From Eubacteriales bacterium (GTDB taxonomy: Bacteria; Bacillota; Clostridia; Oscillospirales; Acutalibacteraceae): DNA of 16,433 bases. This document shows positions 6,091-15,000 of this stretch, piece by piece. The number at the start of each line of letters is the position of its first letter. The first letter of the stretch is position 1. A program made the translations under genes and the position numbers. The notes under the pieces were generated by a model. The model was not told the origin of the DNA. It saw only the letters and a program-made list of their open reading frames with translations, and made no database searches. Where the stretch lies: NCBI GenBank assembly GCA_030529125.1, contig JAUMXP010000018.1, forward strand, positions 1 to 16,433. The letters are read 5' to 3'.

Positions 6091-7056
6091 TCAAAGACCT
6101 AAAATCTCTTTTTTCTTCTTATCGTAGTCTTCTTGAGTAATTGTTCCTTTATCAAGTAAATCTTTGTAAATTCCGAGCGCCTGCGCCTGTGAATTTGCAT
6201 CTGCGGTTACTTTAGCTTGCTGTTGTGAAACTGATGGAACAGGCTGTACAGGAGGTGTATAAACAGGACGAGCAGGTTGTACAGGCTGAGTATAAGCAGG
6301 GCGAACAGGTGCTGTAGGATAAGCTTGCTGTACCGGTGGTGTGTATGCAGGTCGAGTCTGTTGCACAGGTGGAGTGTATGTAGGCTGAGCAGGTGATGCA
6401 GTATAAACTTGCTTTACAGGCTGTCGACTCTCTTTTGACTTGAAATGCGCCAACCTTAGCATCAGTCCCAGTGACACAAACGCATGAATATAAACCATCA
6501 TATATATTATGTTTACAATATAGGGAGCACCGCGATAACATATATGATTTACAATATAGTATGAAAAATAGAAAACTGCAGGGAAAAACCACAAGTTTTT
6601 TGCGATATTTCTTAACTTGCTGTCTTCTTTTTTACACATACACGACCCAATTACAACAAACAACAAAAATACATATATCAAGGTGAATAATAAACTAATA
6701 TTCAGCGCAGCTAAGCCAGCAAGAACAAAATCTTCAAGGCAAATCATCTCGTAAATAGCCACTACTATCCAATAAGAAGAATAGAGTATTGCGCATATAC
6801 ACGCTACAAGTAAGACTATATTTCCCATTCTGTCTATAATTTTGTCCGCAAATTTGTTAGAAAAAATGCCAAACCCCTTCAACACTATTGCAACAACAAA
6901 TGTAAAAAGGCATACCACATGAAAAAGTGACACAATTCCTTGTTGGATAAAATCCCAACTAAACAAACTCATACAATCAATTACTAACACCACTACTATA
7001 TAAGCAAATGATACTAACGCTATGCTCCACGGAGCTATCGCTCTTTTTCTATTCAT
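6091..7056 (-). CDS. Six-helix membrane protein with repeat-rich linker and SHOCT tail
   Basis: I do not recognise the membrane part. The 321 residues show six probable transmembrane helices (about 10-31, 41-63, 78-104, 112-138, 152-173, 178-202), few charges outside, then a Pro/Gln/Tyr-rich linker (about 220-275) built from imprecise repeats of the type RPAYTPPVQQ. The last 30 residues, ALGIYKDLLDKGTITQEDYDKKKKEIL, are a SHOCT (short C-terminal) domain: a small helical hairpin found at the ends of many unrelated bacterial proteins and thought to aid oligomerisation or binding. The ATG follows GAGAGG. The gene begins 19 bases after the transpeptidase-like gene and is probably last in that operon. 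The tail should be cytoplasmic if the N-terminus (MNRKR) is. Function unknown. Confidence 0.82.
   Translation of the reverse strand: MNRKRAIAPWSIALVSFAYIVVVLVIDCMSLFSWDFIQQGIVSLFHVVCLFTFVVAIVLKGFGIFSNKFADKIIDRMGNIVLLVACICAILYSSYWIVVAIYEMICLEDFVLAGLAALNISLLFTLIYVFLLFVVIGSCMCKKEDSKLRNIAKNLWFFPAVFYFSYYIVNHICYRGAPYIVNIIYMMVYIHAFVSLGLMLRLAHFKSKESRQPVKQVYTASPAQPTYTPPVQQTRPAYTPPVQQAYPTAPVRPAYTQPVQPARPVYTPPVQPVPSVSQQQAKVTADANSQAQALGIYKDLLDKGTITQEDYDKKKKEILGL
6247..6381 (-). repeat. In-frame repeats encoding RPAYTPPVQQ-like linker units
   Basis: About four to five degenerate units of the form (Q/A)xRPxYTxPVQ are encoded in codons 226-270 of the SHOCT membrane protein: PTYTPPVQQ, TRPAYTPPVQQ, AYPTAPV, RPAYTQPVQ, PARPVYTPPVQ. 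At the DNA level the units look alike but are not identical, so the tract probably grew by slippage or unequal recombination and then diverged. A copy-number-variable flexible linker is the simplest reading. Confidence 0.7.
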
Positions 7057-7075
7057 ATTGCACCTCTCAAATTTT

Positions 7076-7942
7076 TTAATTAATCAGGATATACGGATTG
7101 CTTGCTCTATCCAGCTTAGACAGATAATTCAGCACCATGTTTTCACTAGTGGCGATACAGCCCGCGGTCGGTCCATCTCCTATGTGGAAGAATATAGCCG
7201 AGCCTGCGTTATACTTTGGTGGCATATTGTAGTTTACAACAAAGCCGTAGTCGTATTCGCTGTAGTCTACCATATGCTCTGCACTATCCCAGTCTTTGTC
7301 TGCAGTACCCTCAACCCTCTGGTTGTAGTACTTTGAATCAGGATCATCAACCCAATAAGTATCCTGAGTTATCTCAAACACATCAAGCTTTGTATTAGGA
7401 CAAGTGTTGCGGTAAAAAGCACTGCCGATACCATATAGTCCTCTTGGAGTACCGCTGATGTCTTCTGACATATTATCGACAGCTCCCATATAGCCAACAT
7501 AGCCGTTGCAATTAAGCGAACTGTTCTCTACCCACAACCCATCTATACACTCGTAAAACTGTATCTGAGCATCTACGCCGTTAGCCGTAACAGTAACAAG
7601 CTGGGTACATCCGTACATACTCAGAGTATCGTAGCTCTGAGAGCCTCTCGACAGCAACTGTGTCAGTTGCTCAGGTTGGGGCTGTGATGCCACAGTTTCT
7701 TCTACTGTAGGGGCTGTTGGCTCTTTTGTTTGTTCTACTGTTTCTTCTATTACTTCATCAACAGTAGCTGCTGTATCAACGGTTGCCGCGTTATCAGGCG
7801 AGGCTTCATCAGTAACACGTGTATTATTACTGATAATCACTGCAATCACTAAACAAACAGTAATGCCCAAAGCCACCGCGGCTGATATAACCCACGGCTT
7901 TTTGTTGAATTCTTTTTTCTTATATCTTCTTACTTTACTCAT
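7076..7942 (-). CDS. Membrane-anchored L,D-transpeptidase-like (YkuD/COG3786-type) protein
   Basis: The 288 residues begin with a basic stretch (MSKVRRYKKKEFNKK) and one transmembrane helix (about 17-37), then an acidic Thr/Val/Glu linker (40-100), then a catalytic-type domain (about 110-288) that would lie outside the cell. The domain has the order typical of the L,D-transpeptidase relatives grouped as COG3786: EDISGTPRGLYGIGSAF (160-176), YWVDDPDSKYYN, GSAIFFHIGDGPTAGCIATSE with H253 and C262 as probable catalytic residues. The TAGC motif replaces the SHGC of classical YkuD enzymes, which is normal for this subgroup. The expected role is cross-linking or editing peptidoglycan through meso-diaminopimelate. 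It starts 2 bases after the kinase stop with a poor ribosome binding site, implying coupling. It resembles the C-terminal domain of that kinase. Confidence 0.85.
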   Translation of the reverse strand: MSKVRRYKKKEFNKKPWVISAAVALGITVCLVIAVIISNNTRVTDEASPDNAATVDTAATVDEVIEETVEQTKEPTAPTVEETVASQPQPEQLTQLLSRGSQSYDTLSMYGCTQLVTVTANGVDAQIQFYECIDGLWVENSSLNCNGYVGYMGAVDNMSEDISGTPRGLYGIGSAFYRNTCPNTKLDVFEITQDTYWVDDPDSKYYNQRVEGTADKDWDSAEHMVDYSEYDYGFVVNYNMPPKYNAGSAIFFHIGDGPTAGCIATSENMVLNYLSKLDRASNPYILIN

Positions 7943-7944
7943 AA

Positions 7945-10095
7945 TTACTTAACTGTTGTTTCGATATGCGGATTAGAATCATAGTCAAGCTCAGACATAA
8001 GTGTATATAAATCAGAGCTTGAAATATCAATACATCCGTATGTTGCAGACATACTGCCGTTCACACCGCAAATAGTGATTACAGAGCCCTTGTTAGGAAC
8101 AACATCATAGGAAGAGTAGCCATCACCATTATGCTCGATAAACAACAGCGCACTGACTTCGCCGTTTGTAAGGCCATCACCAATCAGGTCATAGTGTGTA
8201 CCCTCAGGTACATAATCTGTCTCAGTGATGATGTTGTACATTGATGAATCAGGATCATCGACAACACAAGTGTCATCTCCTGCAGTATATGTTGGCCAGT
8301 AATCAATATCAAAGCTGTCAAGCTTATTTGCTGTAGCAATCAGCACGCCAAGCTTGAATGTACCCTGTGGAGTTGCAGAGATACCCTCACCGTAGTTGCT
8401 TGAGATACCTTCTTTACCTACTTTAGCGCTACATGAGAAATCTTCATCCCAGTCGCCATCTCGCCATGTGTACAGCTTGAGCTTTGCGTTGCTTGAGCCC
8501 TTGCTCGCTGATACTACAACCTTCTGTGTGTAATCGTAAGGACAAACGTCAGTTCCCTTTGACACAACTAAGGTAACAGTGTCGCCCTCTTTTAGCTGTT
8601 CACCTGCGTCAACACTCTGCTTGAAAACTCTATCTTTTTGATAGATGTTGTTAAACTCGTATTCAATCTCAACCTTAATATTAAGGGCTTCGAGTTCTTG
8701 CTGTGCCTCTTGATAATCTGAGTTGATACAGTTGACCATGTAAATCTTCGGTGCTTCTGTAGGAGGGTCGGTTGGTGCAGTAGTTACCTGAACTTGCGTT
8801 GGAACAGGCACGTCAACGCCTACAATTTCAGGCCAGAAAACATACAGCAAAACACCGCCACAAATTAGCATACATGTCACAATAATCGCTATAATAATTG
8901 CTATAAATTTACCATTACCCTGTTTTTTCTGTTGCGGTGGCATATACGGCTGTGGGATATATGTCTGCTGAGTAGCTTGTGGTACAGGTTGGTACACAGA
9001 CGGTTTACCTGTTAACTCAGGCTGTGGGTTCATAACTGTGAAATTATCACCATAGTTGTGCTCGACTTCAGTTATCTTATGTATATCAGCTATCGGTGCA
9101 ACCGTCGGTGTGTTAGAAACTAACGGCTGTGGAACATAGCCACCATTCTGCGCAACATCTGTCAGCGCCATGAGCTCAGCCATATCTTTGCATCGATTTT
9201 CTTTATGTACTGCTAAACCATACATCAATGTTGATTGAAGTGACTCAGGAATATTTACCCCAAGCTGACTAGGCATCACAACTGCATCTGAGTGCAATCT
9301 GCTCAGAGCATCTTCAGGCACTACCCCTGTGATACAGTAATATATAGTAGCGCACATAGCGTAGACATCTGTCCACGGTCCCTGGTCACCGTTTTTTCTG
9401 TACTGTTCCTCAGGAGCGTAACCGGTTTTGAGCACAACAGACAGCATTTTGTCTTCATTGACAAAATATCTGGCAGAACCAAAGTCCATCAGCTTCAATG
9501 TACCATCGTTTAAATACATAATATTATGTGGGCTTATATCTCTGTGGATAATACCAACATCGTGCATTTTCTTGAGCGACTTCATTATAGGCTTCATCAA
9601 TGCAAAGAGCTGTGTAGCATCCATAACGCCGTTGTTCTTAACGTAATCACTCAGAGTCATTCCGTCGAGATATTCCATAATAATGTACGCAGTGCCGTTC
9701 TGCTCAAAATAATCCCTGATATTAACTATGCCTGTTTCGTTACTGAATTTAGCAACACTTCTGGCTTCAACCAGAAAACGCTGTTTTCCTTTTTCAAAAA
9801 AGTCTTTTTGTTCCTCAGTAGTTGTAGTAAGCACCGAAGAAAGACTGTTATTTCTATTTACAAATCCGTTAGGATAGTATTCTTTAATCGCAACCTTGAT
9901 ATCAAGTGTTGTATCACGACCGATATATGTTACACCGAATCCACCCTCGCCTATAGCTTTACCAACGAGGTATTTATTGTTGAGGACTGTGCCCGGCTTT
10001 AAGTGGTGAGGCGCACATTCGGCATTGTTATCAGCCATACAATGTGTGCAGAAACTACCTATGTTGATTTCGTTCATACATTTATAGCAATACAT
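7945..10095 (-). CDS. Ser/Thr protein kinase: zinc ribbon - kinase - TM - PASTA - YkuD-like fusion
   Basis: The 716-residue protein has five parts. An N-terminal zinc ribbon carries C3, C6, C16 and C19. The kinase domain (about 41-310) has G-loop GEGGFGVTY (49-57), K71 in VAIKEYYP, E110, HRDISPHN with D186 and N191, DFG 204-206 and activation segment TGYAPEEQ. It looks catalytically intact and belongs to the GEGGFGxTY/KEYYP bacterial group. A Pro-rich linker and one transmembrane helix (397-420) follow. Outside is a single PASTA domain (about 450-514, ending GDTVTLVVSKG), a fold that binds peptidoglycan fragments. Residues 525-716 resemble the next gene's L,D-transpeptidase domain: ATPQGTFKLG, CVVDDPDSSMYN, EHNGDG (H655) and SATYGCIDIS (C688). 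ATG follows GGAGG by 7 bases. Kinase activity should respond to wall state (inference); whether the outer domain is an enzyme or a sensor is unknown. Confidence 0.9.
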   Translation of the reverse strand: MYCYKCMNEINIGSFCTHCMADNNAECAPHHLKPGTVLNNKYLVGKAIGEGGFGVTYIGRDTTLDIKVAIKEYYPNGFVNRNNSLSSVLTTTTEEQKDFFEKGKQRFLVEARSVAKFSNETGIVNIRDYFEQNGTAYIIMEYLDGMTLSDYVKNNGVMDATQLFALMKPIMKSLKKMHDVGIIHRDISPHNIMYLNDGTLKLMDFGSARYFVNEDKMLSVVLKTGYAPEEQYRKNGDQGPWTDVYAMCATIYYCITGVVPEDALSRLHSDAVVMPSQLGVNIPESLQSTLMYGLAVHKENRCKDMAELMALTDVAQNGGYVPQPLVSNTPTVAPIADIHKITEVEHNYGDNFTVMNPQPELTGKPSVYQPVPQATQQTYIPQPYMPPQQKKQGNGKFIAIIIAIIVTCMLICGGVLLYVFWPEIVGVDVPVPTQVQVTTAPTDPPTEAPKIYMVNCINSDYQEAQQELEALNIKVEIEYEFNNIYQKDRVFKQSVDAGEQLKEGDTVTLVVSKGTDVCPYDYTQKVVVSASKGSSNAKLKLYTWRDGDWDEDFSCSAKVGKEGISSNYGEGISATPQGTFKLGVLIATANKLDSFDIDYWPTYTAGDDTCVVDDPDSSMYNIITETDYVPEGTHYDLIGDGLTNGEVSALLFIEHNGDGYSSYDVVPNKGSVITICGVNGSMSATYGCIDISSSDLYTLMSELDYDSNPHIETTVK

Positions 10096-10137
10096 ATATA
10101 AACCTCCATATCATGAACCATAATCGCTAAAGACAGC

Positions 10138-11859
10138 TTACTCTGTCTGCGTGTTTTTAGACCTGTAGTCTATGTCGCGTTTGAGTTTGTCAAAAGTCAC
10201 ACCATATTTTATCGCAATATCCTTTGCATAGCTGACACCCTGTGGTGGTGCAATAGAAACTTTAAACGAGCGTCTGCCGTTATCGACACCTGTGACCATA
10301 CTCTCTACCCTGCTATCACCCTCGACAGCATCGTTAACTTCAGACAGACTGCGTGCAAGCTCGTGCATATGGGTATTGAACACTGAGCGCACTCCCAAGT
10401 ACCTCATTGACTTAACCACGTCTTTAGCTATATACAAACCCTCAGCTACGTTGGTTGTAGCCAAACTCTCGTTTAGCAAAATCAGACTGTGCCTTGTAGC
10501 AACGTTGAAAATCTCTGATAGACGTTTGCTCTCCTCACCTAAACGACCAAGATCAACCGTGTCGTTTTCGTCAGCAGGAAAATGAGTGAAAATATTGTCG
10601 CAAGGGCTGAAAGCCATCTTTGTTGCAGGAACGTAAATTCCGTTTTGCGCGAGTAAAAATGCTAGCCCCACTGCCTGTGTGATGGTGGTTTTACCGCCAC
10701 GGTTAGGGCCTGTGAGGATATATATACGCTTGTCCTCATCAAACACAAAATGGTTTGTAACTATATCAATATGCTCGCCTTTTGTAGCTTTGATAGCAAG
10801 CTTAATATTATAAAGATCCTTAATATCACAGCTGCGTTCTTCTTTATCTGTTACAGAAGCCTTGCACAAAGGCAGATTTTCTTTTCTGATTTTATCGCAC
10901 AGCTGAGCAAAACGGATATAGAAAACTATCTCCGGCATAAGCTCTACAAAGGAATAACCGCTGACGTTTGTATATTTATTAAGAATAGATTTGATATTGT
11001 TAACTGTACGCTTGAGAATATCAGTAACAACCTTCTGCAGTGCATTACTCATAGGGTCAGCACCTGTAAGCCCTGAGTTCTGAATCTGATTGAGGTCATT
11101 CTGTGCGCCAGTAACAGCAGCGCCCAAACCAAATTCGTGTGTAGATGGATTCATTGGGTGGAAAGATGTAAACGCTGACACATCGTTGCCCTCATGAAAC
11201 TCACTTTGCTTTGACGCAAAGTTCATAAAGCGTTTGATAAGACCACTGTCAGTAAAATGCTTGTCGTTAAGCGAGATAACGCCTACTGCCCTTGGTCTGA
11301 GCATATCATCGAGGTTTACACCGAGGGTAATGCTCTTGAGTGTACGAGCTTTCTCGAGAGTTTCAGCAATATCTTCTTTAAGCAGTGGGAAACCGCTATC
11401 GTTATATATTGCCTGAACATTCTTCTTCAAATTCAGAAGTCCCTCGGATTTAATATCTAGATTTTCGAGTGTGTTCTTGATGCTTGTTATACAATCAACA
11501 TAACCATCAAGCTCTCTCAAACGGTTGACAAGCTGCCAGATAGACGATTTCTCTGTATCTTTCTGGAATCGCTCGATTTCGCGCAAATCTTTGAGCTTAG
11601 CAAGCAACAAAGTTAGTTCTTTTCTAAGCTGTGGGAAATTCAGAAAATCCTCAAAAACATCGCATCTGTATTTTACAACTTCTTCGTCATCAGTAACTCT
11701 GATAAGCAACTGCTTGATGCTGTTGAATTCATACGCATCTTCAGTTACGGCAGCACAAATGAAATCAATCGATAAATCGTTGATCGCTTCTTTGTTGAGT
11801 GTATTGTAAACCGCCTTTGAATCCTGCGGTTGTAATAAGCTGAATTTAGTCAATTTCAC
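10138..11859 (-). CDS. MutS-related ATPase (MutS C-terminal ABC domain protein)
   Basis: The frame can be extended to an ATG at 11937, but I choose GTG at 11859 (573 residues). The ATG lies upstream of a good promoter, while AGGAAG sits 9 bases before the GTG and the first 26 codons of the longer form look non-coding. The C-terminal part is a MutS-type ABC ATPase: Walker A GPNRGGKTT, then VPATKMAFSPCDNIFTHFPADEND, GRLGEESKRLSEIF (signature region), LILLNESLATTN in place of the usual LDELGRGT, and the His switch NTHMHELARS. The N-terminal half is helical and MutS lever/clamp-like, with no mismatch-binding domain I and no Smr endonuclease domain, so it is neither MutS1 nor MutS2. The substrate is unknown. 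It probably heads the operon with the kinase 42 bases downstream. Confidence 0.8.
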   Translation of the reverse strand: MKLTKFSLLQPQDSKAVYNTLNKEAINDLSIDFICAAVTEDAYEFNSIKQLLIRVTDDEEVVKYRCDVFEDFLNFPQLRKELTLLLAKLKDLREIERFQKDTEKSSIWQLVNRLRELDGYVDCITSIKNTLENLDIKSEGLLNLKKNVQAIYNDSGFPLLKEDIAETLEKARTLKSITLGVNLDDMLRPRAVGVISLNDKHFTDSGLIKRFMNFASKQSEFHEGNDVSAFTSFHPMNPSTHEFGLGAAVTGAQNDLNQIQNSGLTGADPMSNALQKVVTDILKRTVNNIKSILNKYTNVSGYSFVELMPEIVFYIRFAQLCDKIRKENLPLCKASVTDKEERSCDIKDLYNIKLAIKATKGEHIDIVTNHFVFDEDKRIYILTGPNRGGKTTITQAVGLAFLLAQNGIYVPATKMAFSPCDNIFTHFPADENDTVDLGRLGEESKRLSEIFNVATRHSLILLNESLATTNVAEGLYIAKDVVKSMRYLGVRSVFNTHMHELARSLSEVNDAVEGDSRVESMVTGVDNGRRSFKVSIAPPQGVSYAKDIAIKYGVTFDKLKRDIDYRSKNTQTE

Positions 11860-11892
11860 ATAATCACGCTTCCTGTTGATAGTATATTTATA

Positions 11893-11921
11893 ATGATAGC
11901 ACAATAAACATAGTAATTCAA
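11893..11921 (-). promoter_or_regulatory. Probable promoter of the MutS-like/kinase operon
   Basis: On the - strand TTGAAT (11921-11916) is separated by 17 bases from TATCAT (11898-11893), with further AT-rich sequence after it. Transcription would start near 11886, about 27 bases before the GTG at 11859. This supports the shorter reading of the MutS-like protein. A second weaker combination overlaps it, so the exact start is uncertain. Confidence 0.55.
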
Positions 11922-11971
11922 TGCAATTTATCTGCAAATGAGCTACATTTTCTTAACAAAACAGTTTAATC

Positions 11972-12011
11972 TGAATATAAAAACGGCGCCTGCATAACGC
12001 AAGCGCCGTTT
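11972..12011 (-). terminator. Terminator of the CotH-dockerin gene
   Basis: On the - strand AAACGGCGC (12011-12003) pairs with GCGCCGTTT (11989-11981), extended after one mismatch by TGC/GCA around a 5-base loop, and is followed by a T-rich run TTATATT. It lies about 30 bases after the CotH-dockerin stop. A small hairpin AAGGC/GCCTT lies between the stop and this stem (12015-12028). Confidence 0.88.
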
Positions 12012-12042
12012 GCTAAAGGCATGAGCCTTAAAGTGTTAATTT

Positions 12043-15000
12043 TTATCCTTGAGCGAGATAAACCTGAATGTTTGTAGCGTCAGAGATAGAGTTAGTTCCA
12101 TCAAGGTTGTAGTCTGCAAGCTGTGTGCCAGTTTCAGATAGATCTGTCTTCTTTGCAAGAGCTAACTGAACAGTAGTAGCGTCCAGAATTGTTACATCAT
12201 TATCTTCGTCAGCGTCGCCCATCTTGTAGATAGTACCATCAAGTGATGTTGTAGCAACACCGTCAGCCTCAGGATCGTTAGTTACCATGTGTGTAGCAGA
12301 CTTAACGAAGTTACGAATACCTTCGCTTGCATCAGTGAGGTCTACAGCTGTTGTACCGTTATTAAGGTTATTTACACCGAAATAGTAAGCTTTGTTTGCT
12401 TCTACTGTACTAATAGTAGTGCTTGCATTCATAGATACGCTATTTTTGAAAGTGAGTTTTGCACTCTCACCTTCTTTAACAGATACAGTAGCCTCATACC
12501 AGTAGTATGACTGTGTACCTGAAGCGTTCTTAGCAATAGCACTGCCATTTTGTTTCATTGGATAAGCTGTACCGTTTACTGTAACTGTAGGAACATAACG
12601 ATATGATGATGAAGACTTGAACTTAACTGTAAACTCAACGCTCTCAACAACATAGTTGTACTCGAATGTCTGAGCACTGGATCTACCTGTAACACTTGGC
12701 TTAGCTGTTGGGAATACTACGATATATACTTCGCTCCTAGCACCATCAGCAAGTGTGATAGTAGCCTCATCTGCGAATGTAAATGTATTATCAGCCTTGC
12801 CGTCTACATAAACTGTGAAGCTGATATCAGCGCCCTTGAGTTCTTCGCCATTAAGTGTAACTGTAGCTGATGGAGTGATAGCAACCAACGCGCCATCCTG
12901 TTTAGCTGTGAATGTTACGTTTGTTACGATGTACTCATCTGTTTCGAGCAATGTCTCATCATAAAGATCGCCAGTACCGCTCATATAGTCTTTACGAACC
13001 TTAAGCCAGTCGTTTAAGTAGTATACTGTATTAGCATAATTCTTAGAAGCAGAACCTGATGAACTGCAGTCGCCGATCTTGAAGCTACTTGAGTTTGTTA
13101 AACCAGAGCCCTTTGTATAGTCAGAAGTAACCTTTGTACCCCAGTTGTCGTTCTTTGTATATACGCCCCAGCGAGCGTTGTTCATATCCATAGAAGACTG
13201 GAACTTAGGTAGCCATTCAGAAACGATAGTACCCTTATCAGTAGTGTCAGAGTAATCATCAATCAAGTAGCTATAAAGCAGTGGTGCCATTTCGTTAGTA
13301 TAAATACGCTGACACTCTGTCCAGAACTCGTCGTTGTGAGCAAGCTTAGCCTGGAGGTTGTAGTTAGCTTCCCATGTTACGCCGTTAGAAGCGGAGGCGT
13401 CAGTCTGGATAGCCTTGTTCTTAGCAAACATCTGTTTTGGATCAGACATATTAGCACTTGATGTTACTGAAGAACCGTTGTAGATCCACTTTTTATTACC
13501 TGCATATGCACCCATTGCCCAGTCAAAGTCCCATGTAGGACCAGCAAAGAGAACGCTCTTGCCGTTAATATACTCATTGTGTATATAGTAAGATGTAGCG
13601 CAAGAGTCAAGGTTGATAGCGAGTTCGTGAATCAGGTACATCTTAGCGAATGACTCAACGTCGATAAGCTGACCGATTTCGTCGAGGTCTTCTTCACCGC
13701 TTGCGTAAACAGCCTGCTCCATAGTAGCGTACTCAGTAATAATCCATTCCATCTCAGCCTTAGTTGCAAACTCAGGATACTTAACTACTACAGGCTGACC
13801 CTTTGGAGTAATGAACCATGAAGCCTCAGCTGTGTAACGGCTGGAAAGCTCGTGCTCAAGAAGGTAGTTGTACTTAGTGTTGTATTTTTCTGGTGTTTCG
13901 AAAGTAAGGTTACTAGCAGCTGGCTGCTCAACACCGCTTTCATCCTTGTATGCAGGACGGTCGTATGTTGCATAGTACTTGTACTTGTATGTCTTGCCGC
14001 CTACTGTCATAGTTGCCTCAATACCAGCGTCTAGGTCGTCTGTATCAAACTCGTAGAGGTAATCTTCACCATCTGCAGTGAATACTGAGTTTGCATCTAC
14101 ATTTGCATCGTCGAGGTTGTTGATTTTATTGCCAAGTGAGTCTTTAGCCATAAGAGTGTTCTTACCGTACTCTACTTTTTCTGTGATAACGAAAGCACCG
14201 AGGTACTTACCATTGTCGTAAACGTCAACAAGGCGAGTCTCAGGACCCATAGACATACCCATATCGTCAGCAAGCTGATAGATAAAGGTATTACGCATCA
14301 TTGTGTGGTCAACGTTGTTTGCGAGCATACACCACTTCTTTGATGCTGTTGAGCCATCGATGAGTTCAATCTTCTCGTCGAGGTTAAAGTTGTAAGCGTA
14401 CTTACCGTAGATTTTCATAGAAGCTTCGAAAGATGAGTTACCTCTGCCTTTGATCTTCTTAAGAACTGTGTCAGAGTTGACCTGACTGCCTTCTTCATCA
14501 TAGAAGTGGTATGAGCCCTTTGTCTCAATTGCATCTTTGTAAACGCTATTATAGTTAGTTGATGTGATACCTGAACCAGAAGGCCATGCGTTATCACTTG
14601 CTAAACCAGCTGTTGTGCCTGTGTAGAGCTCTTCCTTAGTAGTCATCATCATAGCAGCTACGCCTGTAGTCTGGTAGATGTTGATTTTACCCTTATTAGT
14701 GGTTGTGGAGCCATCTAAGAATGAGAATGGCTTATCCAAACCTGTTGTAAGAGAAGCAGTAGAACCGCTTGTGATAGTAGTACCACCAATAACAACCTTT
14801 TCGTGGTCAGAGTAAACAACTACGTTAGAAAGGTCATAGTATGAAGGTACAAAGAGGTTAAACTCAGAACCATCGTAGTAAACCTTAACAGCGTGGTCTA
14901 CGTCGTCTTTGCCAGCAGTAGTGATCCACAGATCGTCCCAGAAGTTTTCGATATTCTTAGGGTCAGCAGCGTTTACAGTAGAAGCAGCAGCCCATGAGCC

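Noticed and set aside
6247..6381. CRISPR-like repeat array
   Set aside because: Repeats are degenerate, contiguous without unique spacers and in frame within a protein gene.
10138..11937. MutS2 or MutS1 as the name of this gene
   Set aside because: No Smr nuclease, no mismatch-binding domain I and a non-standard Walker B region; only the general MutS-related ATPase call is supported.
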